Shown: positions 44,331-54,124, counted from the stretch's first letter. The stretch: DNA of 64,000 bases from Olivibacter oleidegradans (GCF_042432805.1 NZ_JBHLWO010000007.1:248001-312000); one strand, 5' to 3'. Notes: generated by a model from the letters alone, not told the origin. Program-made: numbers and translations.

Positions 44331-45516
44331 TACGTCCCTAAGCCCAACGCCTGAAAGAAGCTATTGGATTGACTACCTTCGGTCAACACTTACGTTACTG
44401 GTAGTAGCACACCATTCCGCCATAGCCTACGCTACATTCGGGTGGTTTAGTAGGGAAAGGTACATTGAGTCCACAAGCCCCATTGTTGATCTGCATAACA
44501 ATATCGGCTTAGATATTTTCATAAATTTCAATGATATCTTCTTTATGTCACTGATGTTCCTCATTGGTGGTTTATTCCTGCCCGGGAGTCTGAAAAGAAA
44601 AAGCAGGGGTAAATTCATCAGCGATAGAACGCTCCGGCTTTTTTTGCCGTTTATATCCTTCGGCACATTGCTGATGTTGATTGCCTATTTCCCTTCCTGT
44701 TATCTAGCCACCGGTGACACAGATCCCGCTAAATATATCAAAGATTTCTTTACCCATCAGGGTTGGCCGGCTGGTCCGACGTGGTTTATCTGGATGCTCT
44801 TTGCGTTTAACATTATTTTCCTATTTGTCTTCCCATGGTTCAAACGATGCAGGTTTCTTTCCGGTGAATATTTAGAAAGGATGGGCGGCAAACCCTTTTT
44901 GGTTTTTCTGATCCTCTTAGGTATTTCCTGGCTACTCTACGTTCCGATAGCATATTCTGTCGGTGCAGGTACTTGGAAGGGGTTGGGTCCGTTCGACTTT
45001 CAGTACTGCAGACCGTTGCTATACCTAGGATATTTCCTGATGGGAGTCGCACTGGGTTCGGGTAATTTTGAAAGGACCATATTGGCAAAAGACTCGATAT
45101 TGGTAAAAAGGTGGCGGCTTTGGACCATAGCCTGCGTAGTTTCATTTGTTGTATTAACGCTCGTATCACCCTGCCTGACATCATTGGTCCGCAACGGATC
45201 TATTCGGGAATTGCCCGCCTGGATGATCTATTTTACGCTGTATCTCTGCTCCTGCACCGCCAGTATTCTGGCATTTGTGACCGTATTTCGCCGTTTTGCA
45301 ACAAAGCATAACAGTGCCATGTCTTTCCTGTCCAAATACGCGTTCCTGGTCTATCTTACCCATTATGTTTTCGTAAACTGGATCCAGTTCCTACTATTGG
45401 AAATTGAGCTGAATGTATGGATCAAGTTTATATTGGTGTTTATGGGCTCGGTGTGTTGCAGTGTGGGAGCAAGCTATTTACTGAAAAGAGTCCCCCTTAT
45501 TGCGAGATACTGGTAA
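44320..45516 (+). CDS. Acyltransferase family 3 membrane protein
   Basis: A 398-residue multi-pass protein, with about ten helices, of the Acyltransferase_3/OpgC type that O-acylates sugars or glycans. The N-terminal pattern YWIDYLRSTLTLLVVAHHSA gives the conserved R and HH of the catalytic start; GPTWFIWMLFAFNIIF is a family segment. The target molecule is unknown. It begins the stretch of island-like genes after the recombinase remnant. Confidence 0.82.
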   Translation: MLVTTSLSPTPERSYWIDYLRSTLTLLVVAHHSAIAYATFGWFSRERYIESTSPIVDLHNNIGLDIFINFNDIFFMSLMFLIGGLFLPGSLKRKSRGKFISDRTLRLFLPFISFGTLLMLIAYFPSCYLATGDTDPAKYIKDFFTHQGWPAGPTWFIWMLFAFNIIFLFVFPWFKRCRFLSGEYLERMGGKPFLVFLILLGISWLLYVPIAYSVGAGTWKGLGPFDFQYCRPLLYLGYFLMGVALGSGNFERTILAKDSILVKRWRLWTIACVVSFVVLTLVSPCLTSLVRNGSIRELPAWMIYFTLYLCSCTASILAFVTVFRRFATKHNSAMSFLSKYAFLVYLTHYVFVNWIQFLLLEIELNVWIKFILVFMGSVCCSVGASYLLKRVPLIARYW

Positions 45517-45603
45517 AATACATTACGCGTTTCGATTGGGCCTATCCGTGAATCTCTTGATAGTTTTCCGTTAAGCTCGTTTTTTAAGTGTTGATTAATT
45601 TTA

Positions 45604-45634
45604 TTTGTATTAATTCTAAATAGTATTACTTTTG
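45604..45634 (+). promoter_or_regulatory. Promoter of the siderophore receptor operon
   Basis: TTTG (45604-45607), 19 bp, TACTTTTG (45627-45634). The expected start is near 45640, giving a leader of about 140 nt that contains hairpins (see next entry). Confidence 0.8.
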
Positions 45635-45635
45635 T

Positions 45636-45763
45636 GCGGATCAATCCGCTTAATACAAAATTATGGGCTTCAGGAAAACTTAACTTGCTGCATGCTATAA
45701 AGAGAACCCGGCAGTCTATCGCCAAATTTTCCGCCGGGTTGAATTAATCAACAATTGTCTTAT
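45636..45763 (+). promoter_or_regulatory. Structured leader of the siderophore receptor gene
   Basis: GCGGAtcaaTCCGC forms a hairpin at the very 5' end of the predicted transcript. Further down AACCCGGC and GCCGGGTT pair with a 20-nt loop. No T-run follows, so this is not a terminator. I do not recognise a known riboswitch. Confidence 0.4.
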
Positions 45764-45782
45764 TAATTAACTTAACAAATGT

Positions 45783-48176
45783 ATGGAAACGGGATCAACC
45801 TGCCTCAAAAATCTACAAAAATTTTGTGCCGCTCTATTTTTACCGTTAACGGCAGCCGTTTTATTTTTAAGTCCTTTTGGTGTAATACCCGCCCTGGGGC
45901 AGACATCCGATAACGACTATCCGTCGAAGCAGCCGATGGGCACCATAAAAGGGACCGTTGTAACCAGAGACGGACTGCCCGCAATAGCGGTAACCATCAG
46001 TGTTAGTGGTGGACACAGCACCAGATCGGATCGTGACGGGAATTTTACCATGGAAGGGGTGAAGGCGGGAAGACAAACGGTTATTGCCACTTTTGTGGGC
46101 CTTCGACCGAAGCAGCAGGAAGTTCTGGTTCCGATCGACGGCACCGTGGAGCTGCAGATAATTTTATCGGAGGACGCGCAGACCTTGCAGGAAGTTATCG
46201 TTACCGGCGCGGGCGAAGAAAAAATATTGGACAAAAGTACCGATTACGTGGCGCGGATGCCACTAAGCAACCTGGAAAACCCACAGGTGTACAGCGTGGT
46301 ATCAAAAGAACTGATGAAAGAACAGGTTGCGGTGGATATCGGAGAGGTTGTGCGCAACGCGCCGGGCAGCGTGCCGCAGGTGTATGCTTCGGGCGGCTTC
46401 GGCATGATGATCCGTGGTTTCAGTACCGGAGTGAATGCCCGAAACGGCATGGAGACCGTGAGTGGGCGTTCGTCGCTCGATATCGCTAATATAGAGCGTA
46501 TAGAGGTATTGAAGGGACCCTCGGGAACGTTGTTCGGTTCGGCTGTCTCGTCTTTCGGTGGTGTGGTGAACCTGGTCACCAAAAAACCTTTTGAAACTGC
46601 ACATACCGAGGTTTCATATACAACCGGAAGTTATAATCTGAATCGCCTGACGGTAGATGTGAACAGACCGTTGACGGATGATAAATCAGTGCTATTCCGT
46701 TTAAACACGGCCGTTAACAGACAGAAAAGCTTCCTGAATTATGGGTTTAACAATACATTTCTGATCGCGCCAAGCTTATCATTCCGGGTGAATGAACGCC
46801 TGACTTTTCTGCTGGACGCAGAATACTTTCATACCAACAATACACGGATGGTATACAATCGTTTTGATCGGGCTTCGGGTATTACAAGTGCGGAACAGAT
46901 TCCATTGGCTTATAACCGTGTACTGTTTAAAGATGACGGGGATGCAAAAACGACAGTTACAAAGTTTTTCACGGAAGCGAAATATAAAATTTCGAAAAAC
47001 TGGACTTCTTCTACCCTGTTCTCATTTGTGGGTGAAGAGGTGGATCACAGTTATCAATTTTATCAGACCTGGACAGCTCCCGACAGTGTAATACGTTCGG
47101 TGTTGGTATATGGTCCCATTTACAATAATTACTTAAATGTGCAGGAAAACGTCAATGGCCAATTTTATACAGGATTCCTAAAACATAATTTATTGATAGG
47201 CGTGAACTACCGCTATACCAAAGGTGGGTTTAATAACGCAAACACAGGTAACATAGACACAGTAGGTGTTTACGGTCCGGTTACGGACGTAAGCAAAAGA
47301 ATGGTGGATGCACGGCTTGTTGAAACCATTTTCCCGCAGGCAAGTCAACAGACCATAAGCGCTTATGCTACCGATGTAATAAATTTCACAGATCGTTTCT
47401 CGGCTATGTTAAGTTTGCGCGTGGACCGTTTCGAGCGAAAAGAGATTGCTACGACACCGGGGTATAAGCAAACCGCGCTAGCTCCTAAATTGGGCTTGAT
47501 TTATCAGGTGTGGAAAGATCGCCTTTCGGCCTTTGCGAATTACATGAGCGGTTTTCAGAATCTGGCTCCATCCAATCAACCGGACGGAACACTATTAGTT
47601 CTTGATCCCGTTAACGCCAATCAGTCGGAAGCAGGGGTGAAGCTGGAAACAGCGGCGAAAAAGGTGAGCTTAACTTTGAGCTATTATCGTATTGTGATTG
47701 ATAATGCGACGAGGATAAATACAGATGGTTTTACCGTTCAGGATGGAAAGCAGGTGAGCAAAGGGGCGGAATTTGAGCTTCTCGCGAACCCAGTGCCCGG
47801 AATGCACCTGCTGGCGGGTTATGTATATAATGATAACCGTATTGTCCGTGCTTCCGACCCGACGATCGAAGGGAATAAAGCGATCAATGCACCGGAGAAT
47901 GTGGCGAATTTATGGGTTTCGTATACCTTTCAGCACGCATTGAAAGGCCTTGGGTTGGGCTTTGGCGGTAACTATGTGGATAAGAGCTTCGGCTTTGCCG
48001 ATAATGTGTTTTCCGTACCCTCTTATACGGTATTGAATGCAACGGCCTTTTATGACCAGCCGAAATGGCGATTGGGCTTTAAGTTGAATAACATCGGTAA
48101 CGAGCGTTACTGGGATGCTTGGACAGCTCCACAGGCCCCCCGGAATTTCGCTGTAAACTTAACGCTTCGTTTCTGA
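45783..48176 (+). CDS. TonB-dependent siderophore receptor
   Basis: A 797-residue receptor of the FhuE/FpvA group, expected to import ferric siderophores. Signal peptide, carboxypeptidase-regulatory-like domain (about 52-133), TonB box region EVIVTGAGEE, plug with GFGMMIRGFSTGVNARNG and NIERIEVLKGPSGTLFGS, then barrel ending with NLTLRF. The codons use more G/C than the flanking core genes, in line with transfer. Its stop TGA overlaps the ATG of the PepSY gene (TGATG), so the two are coupled. Confidence 0.9.
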   Translation: METGSTCLKNLQKFCAALFLPLTAAVLFLSPFGVIPALGQTSDNDYPSKQPMGTIKGTVVTRDGLPAIAVTISVSGGHSTRSDRDGNFTMEGVKAGRQTVIATFVGLRPKQQEVLVPIDGTVELQIILSEDAQTLQEVIVTGAGEEKILDKSTDYVARMPLSNLENPQVYSVVSKELMKEQVAVDIGEVVRNAPGSVPQVYASGGFGMMIRGFSTGVNARNGMETVSGRSSLDIANIERIEVLKGPSGTLFGSAVSSFGGVVNLVTKKPFETAHTEVSYTTGSYNLNRLTVDVNRPLTDDKSVLFRLNTAVNRQKSFLNYGFNNTFLIAPSLSFRVNERLTFLLDAEYFHTNNTRMVYNRFDRASGITSAEQIPLAYNRVLFKDDGDAKTTVTKFFTEAKYKISKNWTSSTLFSFVGEEVDHSYQFYQTWTAPDSVIRSVLVYGPIYNNYLNVQENVNGQFYTGFLKHNLLIGVNYRYTKGGFNNANTGNIDTVGVYGPVTDVSKRMVDARLVETIFPQASQQTISAYATDVINFTDRFSAMLSLRVDRFERKEIATTPGYKQTALAPKLGLIYQVWKDRLSAFANYMSGFQNLAPSNQPDGTLLVLDPVNANQSEAGVKLETAAKKVSLTLSYYRIVIDNATRINTDGFTVQDGKQVSKGAEFELLANPVPGMHLLAGYVYNDNRIVRASDPTIEGNKAINAPENVANLWVSYTFQHALKGLGLGFGGNYVDKSFGFADNVFSVPSYTVLNATAFYDQPKWRLGFKLNNIGNERYWDAWTAPQAPRNFAVNLTLRF

Positions 48177-49360
48177 TGGGTCCAAAGAAAGCCAAATCAC
48201 TTTTCAGGCGAATAAACGAGTGGCTGCATTTATGGTTGGGCTTGGCCTCGGGCCTAGTGGTCTTTATCGTTTGTCTAACGGCAGCAGTCTGGGTATTCCG
48301 TGATGAAATCACCGGTTTCACGGAAACAGAAGGCCGGGTGGCGGTACGTACAGGGGGGGCTTTCCTGGCCCCTTCTATCTTGCGGGAACAGGCAGACCGC
48401 TATCTTCTTTCAAATCGGGATTCCGCACTCAGCCTTTTATCGGTTGTTTATGAGAAGCCGGGAAAAGCCGCGGTATTGACCTATGGCAATCTGACAGATA
48501 AGGTTTATAAAAACATCTTTCTGGATCCTTATAATGCAAAGGTATTGCATGATGATGGAGGCGAGATGAGCGGAACCCAGAAATTCATGATCTTTCTACG
48601 GGCGGGACACCGTTTTCTATGGCTCAATCCGAAGATAGGGAGTCCGATCGTAGGTGCCTCATGCATTATCTTCGGTATCACATTGATTACCGGACTGATT
48701 TGGTGGTACCCGAATAAATGGAATAAATCCACGCGGGCGAAAAGCTTTAAAATCAAGTGGAACGCAAAATGGAAACGGCTCAATATAGATCTGCACAACG
48801 TGCTGGGCTTTTATGCTTTTTTAGTGGCTCTCATTCTTACCATTACGGGGATTTACTACACCTTCGACTGGTTTGAACGAGGCTATCATTGGCTTTTGAC
48901 GGGAGGAAAACCCCGATTGGAAAGATTTCAACCTGGACATTCGCTACCGAGAAAGGATTTAAAACCCATGGCGCACGCAGACGACAGCCTGTGGCAGCGA
49001 TATGTGAATAAGGGATACGAGCGGGTAACGATCTTGTATCCGAAGAATGCGCAGGATACCTATACTGTCTTTAAACAGCTGCGAGCCGGGGTGTGGTATA
49101 ACGGCGGACGATACAGCTATGACCAGTATACCTTGGCCAAGGTCAAACAAACTCCCGACTTTGAGCGGCTTTCTCCCGGTGAAAAGATTTATCAAATGAA
49201 TTTTGAACTGCATGTAGGCAATATCGGCGGCCTGATCACCAAAATAATGGCCTCGCTTGCTTCCCTGATCGGGGCTTCATTACCCGTTACAGGTTTTATC
49301 ATCTGGTATAACCGCAAGTGGGGAAGGAAGAGCAAACGCGTGATAGGCAAGCCTGTGTAA
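48176..49360 (+). CDS. PepSY-associated membrane protein, probable ferric-siderophore reductase partner
   Basis: A 394-residue PepSY_TM protein with helices near 20-42, 160-182, 220-245 and 345-370. INEWLHLWLGLASGLVVF is the usual first helix with its haem-ligand-like His. Such proteins accompany siderophore receptors and are thought to reduce or help unload iron at the inner membrane. ATG 48176 is chosen because it overlaps the receptor stop; an earlier in-frame start would lie inside the receptor gene. Confidence 0.88.
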   Translation: MGPKKAKSLFRRINEWLHLWLGLASGLVVFIVCLTAAVWVFRDEITGFTETEGRVAVRTGGAFLAPSILREQADRYLLSNRDSALSLLSVVYEKPGKAAVLTYGNLTDKVYKNIFLDPYNAKVLHDDGGEMSGTQKFMIFLRAGHRFLWLNPKIGSPIVGASCIIFGITLITGLIWWYPNKWNKSTRAKSFKIKWNAKWKRLNIDLHNVLGFYAFLVALILTITGIYYTFDWFERGYHWLLTGGKPRLERFQPGHSLPRKDLKPMAHADDSLWQRYVNKGYERVTILYPKNAQDTYTVFKQLRAGVWYNGGRYSYDQYTLAKVKQTPDFERLSPGEKIYQMNFELHVGNIGGLITKIMASLASLIGASLPVTGFIIWYNRKWGRKSKRVIGKPV

Positions 49361-49402
49361 TCTTTCCCTCGATATGATTGAATTGGTCTGAATGGTGCAA
49401 CT

Positions 49403-49436
49403 TTTGTATATTTCTTGCCGGTACTACTTATATTTG
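49403..49436 (+). promoter_or_regulatory. Promoter of the HEPN-like gene
   Basis: TTTG (49403-49406), 22 bp, TATATTTG (49429-49436). Transcription would begin near 49441, which favours ATG 49458 over the upstream ATG 49392. Confidence 0.6.
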
Positions 49437-49457
49437 GGGATCGGAACGAGTTTAAAA

Positions 49458-50204
49458 ATGACAAAAAAGCACGATATAGATACCTATTCCAAGCTTGAAC
49501 TTGGTGCCACCTTCTTTCTTCAGGAGTCTTTTCGTTATATCCATACGGCCTTATCGTATCAATTGGCTTCGATCCTATTTGCAGAAAAACTGGAGAAGAT
49601 CGAACCATCCAAAGCCGACAGGGAAATAGTGGAGGCGATGGATCTGCCCGATAATGCTGTTGGAATTTTACAGTCCACTATTCCTGACGCATTGACCGAT
49701 GAGACTTTACGGTCAATGTCGATTGCCTGGAAACTATCTCAGATCGAAGCCAGTACACATAGCTACAAATTCGGGCTGAACCATCGGATCGATTCGATAG
49801 AAATACTGGGACATTTGAACAATTTCGGATTCTTTATTGAAACGTTGATTAACAGACATCTTCTGTTCTTAAGGCATACCGACGTGATAGATGAATTCAG
49901 TTATTCAAGGATATCCATAGCGAAAGTGATGGAACGCACTATTTATGTTTTCAAAGACGATCTGAATAATGGAAAAATTCATGTAAATGAAATAGTCAAT
50001 TTATTTAGTTTAAGAAACAAAACGGTTCATTTTACGCCTAATAACGCAAGGATTCTTAAACCAAAGATTTCGGAATTAATCCAAATCTGAAACCAGAGTG
50101 TTAAGCTGGTGACCAGATTAGAAGATTGTGAAAAGTTCAACGAAGAGAAATTCTCTCTTAGACTATCTGATCATATCAAAAAAGTAAAGGAAAGGTGGAA
50201 TTAA
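49458..50204 (+). pseudogene. HEPN-like protein interrupted by in-frame TGA
   Basis: The readable part is 210 residues from ATG 49458 to TGA at 50088-50090. R186-N-K-T-V-H191 matches the Rx4-6H motif of HEPN RNase domains; the protein is otherwise all helical. After the TGA the same frame continues for 37 codons without a stop (reading NQSVKLVTRLEDCEKF... ERWN) and ends at TAA 50202-50204. The composition is protein-like, so the TGA probably replaced a sense codon (a TGG Trp is one base away). HEPN proteins are often toxins or defence effectors. No antitoxin gene is evident beside it, so function is open. Confidence 0.6.
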
Positions 50205-50403
50205 GGTCAACTAAAAACGATGCCTTTGAAAAGTGAAGCCCTTCAAAGTTACGTTACACCGATATGGGGACCTTTGCAAGGTCATCAATTTCAATCAATT
50301 CTTCAATAACTTGGTTCGAAATCAGTCCATTCATTGACCCGAATTAAAAAGCCTTAGATTACTAAGGCTTTTTTTGTTGATAGAATTTGCCTCAATCCTA
50401 AGC
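50205..50403. other. Intergenic, right edge of the probable island
   Basis: No gene is supported between the HEPN frame and the AraC gene. A short minus-strand frame (about 26 codons, MNGLISNQVIEELIEIDD...) looks protein-like but has no support. A bidirectional terminator occupies 50346-50375. I saw no copy of the tRNA-His 3' end here. Confidence 0.4.
50346..50375. terminator. Bidirectional terminator
   Basis: AAAAAGCCTTAG (50346-50357), loop ATTA, CTAAGGCTTTTT, and further T. A-run on one side and T-run on the other make it work in both directions, between the HEPN gene and the AraC gene. Confidence 0.85.
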
Positions 50404-51207
50404 TTAAACCAGTCCCTCGTTTTCACTTCGTAAAAGCTTTAAAACATGACTTTCATCCACCAGCCCAAATTCTGCTGCAATTTCCTTTAGTCGATAACTG
50501 CCGCTCTCGATTCGTTTCTTAATCAGCTGATTCCGGTATTGCCGTATATAATCTCGCAAGGTAATTCCTACATGACGCTTAAAATACGGGCCAATATAAT
50601 CGGGTGTCCTGTTAAAATGGTGGGCTATTTCGACTGCCTGGAGTTTAGCGGGACAATATATATGTTTATGGATATAACAGAAAAGAGCTTGCATATCCTG
50701 ACTTCTGTTTGCCGTTACGCGCAACTCGGGCATATTACGTTGTAAAATGACGGCAATGGAAAACAGCTGTAACCTAATGACTTCTTCGTATACCGTTACT
50801 TGATGCTGAATTAAAGAGAAGGTGTTGAAAACGTTTTGGATGAGCAGCTGTCCTTCTTCGCGAAGTAAAAAAACAGATAAATGGGTTTCTCTACTTTTAA
50901 TTAAATACTCCAGTTTTTGCAGATACAAATGATCAGCCTGAACTCCTCGATATAAGTGGAGATCTGTGAACTTTACGTAAATAAATCGAGTAGTATTACG
51001 GATATCGAAATAGTGATCATCCTCCGGACCTAATAGAAATAGACTTCCACGGCAATACAGGGTACTCTTGTTTTGTATAAAGTGCAAGCCGTCGCCCTGT
51101 TTAATATAAATTAATTCATAATGATTGTGCTTGTGCAGAGCATGCTTCCAAGTATTCGCTTCAAATTCTTCGATAACAAAGGATTGATACTGTACATAAC
51201 GCTTCAT
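50404..51207 (-). CDS. AraC-family transcription regulator
   Basis: A 267-residue regulator. A cupin-like effector domain occupies 1-160 (HKHNHYELIYIKQGDGLHFI). The C-terminal pair of helix-turn-helix motifs covers about 175-265 (VEIAHHFNRTPDYIGPYFKR, LKEIAAEFGLVDES). ATG 51207 (MKRYVQYQSF) is preferred to the upstream ATG 51291, which would place the N-terminus inside the promoter of the divergent gene. It probably controls that neighbour. Confidence 0.85.
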   Translation of the reverse strand: MKRYVQYQSFVIEEFEANTWKHALHKHNHYELIYIKQGDGLHFIQNKSTLYCRGSLFLLGPEDDHYFDIRNTTRFIYVKFTDLHLYRGVQADHLYLQKLEYLIKSRETHLSVFLLREEGQLLIQNVFNTFSLIQHQVTVYEEVIRLQLFSIAVILQRNMPELRVTANRSQDMQALFCYIHKHIYCPAKLQAVEIAHHFNRTPDYIGPYFKRHVGITLRDYIRQYRNQLIKKRIESGSYRLKEIAAEFGLVDESHVLKLLRSENEGLV

Positions 51208-51291
51208 ATCGGAAAGGTACAATAAAATCGTAGAAATATACCAATAATAGTGAATCGATCTCTTGAACTTTGTGGAATCAAAGAATTTCAT

Positions 51292-52362
51292 ATGGAAACA
51301 AAATTGAAAGGTACGGCCTTGGTCGTAGGCGCCAGTGGCGTAATAGGAAAAAAGCTTATCGAATTTTTATTGGATAATGGCGCATGGAACGTGATTGGTC
51401 TTTCCCGTAAAGGTGGAGAAGGTGGTGGTCGATTAAAAAACTTGGCGATCGATTTGCTGGATCGTGAAGATACGGAAGAAAAACTGCGAAATTGCAATTT
51501 GGTTACTCATATTTTTTATGCGGCATATCAAGACAGACCAAGCTGGGAAGCGCTTGTACAACCGAATCTGGATATGCTTATTAATCTCATGGATGCGGTT
51601 GAGCCAGTGGCGACCAATTTACAGCATGTTAGTTTGATGCAGGGTTATAAGGTATACGGAGCTCATTTGGGGCCTTTTAAAACGCCTGCCAAAGAGGAAG
51701 ACGCCGGGTTTGTGCCACCTGAATTTAATCTGAGCCAACAGTACTTTCTTGAAGAAAGGCAGCGGGGCAAAAATTGGACCTGGTCCGCAATCCGTCCATC
51801 AGTGGTTGGAGGTGCAAGTTTAGGTAACCCAATGAACTTAGCCTTGCTCATTGCCATCTATGCATCTATTTCAAAGGAATTAAAACTGCCTCTTCGATTT
51901 CCCGGTAAGCCGGGAGCTTATCATTCCTTGATGGAAATGACCGATGCGGGATTGCTGGCAAAGGCAACTGTTTGGGCCGCAACGGAGCCCGCTAATGCAA
52001 ATCAAGCCTTTAACATTGCTAATGGTGATCTTTTCCGATGGAAGGATTTATGGCCTAAAATAGCGCAATACTTTGAAATGCCGGTAGGAAGTCCGTTACA
52101 TCTTCCGCTGCAGACGGTTATGCGTGATAAAGGAAGTCTTTGGGAAAAGATGCAAAGTAACTATAATTTGCCTCGACTCAAGTATGATCAATTGTCAAAC
52201 TGGGCTTTCGGAGACTTTGTTTTTTCCTGGGATTATGATTTTTTTGCGGATAGTAGCAAATCAAGGAGATCTGGCTTTCATGAATATGTAGATACTGAAA
52301 AGATGTTTTTCAAACTTTTCGATGAATTTAGAGCCCAAGGGGTTATACCGACTTATTCATAG
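51292..52362 (+). CDS. NAD(P)-binding SDR, PRISE (progesterone 5-beta-reductase-like) type
   Basis: A 356-residue extended short-chain dehydrogenase. LVVGASGVIGKKLIEFL is the nucleotide-binding loop (Gly-rich GASGVIG). LSQQYFLEERQRG and WSAIRPSVVGG carry the active-site Tyr and the family pattern of PRISE proteins. YGAHLGPFKTPAKE is also seen in that group. Such enzymes reduce enones; the natural substrate here is unknown. ATG 51292 is chosen because the promoter-like sequence lies in front of it. It is divergent from the AraC gene. Confidence 0.83.
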   Translation: METKLKGTALVVGASGVIGKKLIEFLLDNGAWNVIGLSRKGGEGGGRLKNLAIDLLDREDTEEKLRNCNLVTHIFYAAYQDRPSWEALVQPNLDMLINLMDAVEPVATNLQHVSLMQGYKVYGAHLGPFKTPAKEEDAGFVPPEFNLSQQYFLEERQRGKNWTWSAIRPSVVGGASLGNPMNLALLIAIYASISKELKLPLRFPGKPGAYHSLMEMTDAGLLAKATVWAATEPANANQAFNIANGDLFRWKDLWPKIAQYFEMPVGSPLHLPLQTVMRDKGSLWEKMQSNYNLPRLKYDQLSNWAFGDFVFSWDYDFFADSSKSRRSGFHEYVDTEKMFFKLFDEFRAQGVIPTYS

Positions 52363-52500
52363 TGACAACTAAAAGATACCTGAAAAACGCTATTTGAATT
52401 CAATGATCTAATATTGATCTTTCCAAGCTCAAAGAGTTTTTTATTAATAAAGCAGCAATCGATGAAAACGCAATTTATCTTGTTTACTTTATCCGGCATT

Positions 52501-53727
52501 ATGCGTTTCCGGAAAATAATCTTTCTTTTTTTTACCGCCACCCCGGGTTTTGTTTATGGACAGCTTGTTTCTACTGAACCTTACGCCTTGCAAGATAAAA
52601 CGGTATCTTTTATGCATCGATTAGAGAAGGAGTTGATAACTTTCGTTGAGCAAGCCGATAGTGTTTCTAATGCTAGCATGGAGGAAAGAAATACATTATT
52701 GCAAAAGAGTGTTTTTTTTCGCGAGATAAGTAAATATTTGGATGAAAATCGGTTTGCTTATGAGAGCGTTCGTAGACAGAGCTTTGAAAAGTTAACGCCT
52801 CCGCCTATAGATTTGGAAAAAGCCTTACGCCTTACTCCAATAGTAGACTCATCACTTACTATTCTTTGGAAGGAGGCCGATTACGCCCGATTATTAACTT
52901 TTCAATCTTTTACTGCTGAGGCAATTATGGGATTAATCGCGAATACGATGCTACCGGTCATTGTAGAAACTTCGTCTAACATTTATGATGATTTGATGCT
53001 CGATTCACAAATTGGGCCTTTAATATACGGGCTACCGGTTTTGCGGGATAAATGGCAGCTTTTTATGATCACTCGCCATTATTGCATTGCCGTTGATTTT
53101 AATCTCACCACACAAGACGTAGATAATGTGCGATTTGCTACACTTTCAGATAGCAGTCCTGATTTATCCAATTTGGCTATATCGGGAAACCCGAAAACAA
53201 CAGTCGATTCGCTAAGTCAAGGTCTTCAGAAAATAGGTTGGAGTATATTGGCTGATACAGCGTACCTTCGCGCATCTCATACCGAGATACTGCAGACCTT
53301 GGCGGTAAAAAAACAACAGTTCTTTTTGGAACACCTTGATCAGTATACACAAGTGAGAAAAACGCTATTGTCTAGATTTCCGGCAACAGGCGTGTTACCA
53401 ACTGAATACAGGCTTAAAATATCGGGAGAAGAGCTTGGTGACACTTTTTTACAAAGTATTTCTTTCCTGAATCCAACTGTCTTTTCCGTCGAAACCATTA
53501 CAACTCAGCTTGCTAATTCAATCGCAGGGCAATTAAGTTGGGGTGGACGCCCTGATTATAAAGCGCTTTCATTGAAGGCTATGATGGGGTATTTACACCG
53601 GGTAAGGCCCACAGCAAACCATTATATTTGGCAGGTACAGGCCTGCGGTTATCAAACGTTGATTGAATACCAATGGGATATAAGTACCGGAAAAATTACT
53701 GATCTAAAATACTACGAAAGAATATAA
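52501..53727 (+). CDS. Exported protein of unknown function
   Basis: I do not recognise this protein (about 408 residues from ATG 52501). The signal peptide MRFRKIIFLFFTATPGFVYG supports this start; longer starts at 52462 (ATG) or 52414 (TTG) would put a cytosolic stretch in front of it. The body is mainly helical up to about 330. The last about 60 residues (PTANHYIWQVQACGYQTLIE, YQWDISTGKITDLKYYERI) look like a separate beta domain. No catalytic motif was seen. Confidence 0.65.
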   Translation: MRFRKIIFLFFTATPGFVYGQLVSTEPYALQDKTVSFMHRLEKELITFVEQADSVSNASMEERNTLLQKSVFFREISKYLDENRFAYESVRRQSFEKLTPPPIDLEKALRLTPIVDSSLTILWKEADYARLLTFQSFTAEAIMGLIANTMLPVIVETSSNIYDDLMLDSQIGPLIYGLPVLRDKWQLFMITRHYCIAVDFNLTTQDVDNVRFATLSDSSPDLSNLAISGNPKTTVDSLSQGLQKIGWSILADTAYLRASHTEILQTLAVKKQQFFLEHLDQYTQVRKTLLSRFPATGVLPTEYRLKISGEELGDTFLQSISFLNPTVFSVETITTQLANSIAGQLSWGGRPDYKALSLKAMMGYLHRVRPTANHYIWQVQACGYQTLIEYQWDISTGKITDLKYYERI

Positions 53728-54124
53728 ATCTGTTATGTCGCATCGTATTTAATATTTCATGATCGATATCCTATTAGGGGAAAAATGCTCGGCCGAATAT
53801 GATGAAATCAACATACTAAGTTATGCACCACCACTATATGAAATTCGGCAGGCTAGCGCAGGGATTGGAAATTCCATAGACCTAAATCGGTTGGCTAAAA
53901 CACATGTTCTTGTCGCGTTTTCGCTAATCATTTCGTTATATAGTCAGTTGGATTAAAAATAGCAAGGGCGTCGTATACTCAAATGCGGGGCCCTTACATC
54001 TTTTTAGCGTACTGTTTGTCGGGAATTTATACAATACAGATGATTATACAGTGCGTTAAAGACAACCATTTCTTAACACTAAGCTAATATTGTCGGTTTT
54101 ACTTTTGCTGATAAAAAAACAACA
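53728..54124. other. 397-bp gap without a supported gene
   Basis: An open frame of 65 codons at 53759-53956 has no motif and is doubtful. AAGGGC...GCCCTT around 53965-53996 with a later T-run (TTTTT) is a weak terminator candidate. The right end holds TACTTTTG (54100-54107), the -7 element of the next gene. Confidence 0.4.

Noticed and set aside
45936..46244. Minus-strand frames inside the siderophore receptor gene
   Set aside because: They are antisense readings of a clearly coding, conserved receptor.
50191..50204. GGTGGAATT near the HEPN gene end as a copy of the tRNA-His 3' end (att site)
   Set aside because: Only about 8 bases match and in inverted orientation, not the direct repeat expected of an attachment site.
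53759..53956. 65-codon plus-strand frame after the exported protein gene
   Set aside because: No motif, no promoter, and a composition close to random; kept only as part of the described gap.
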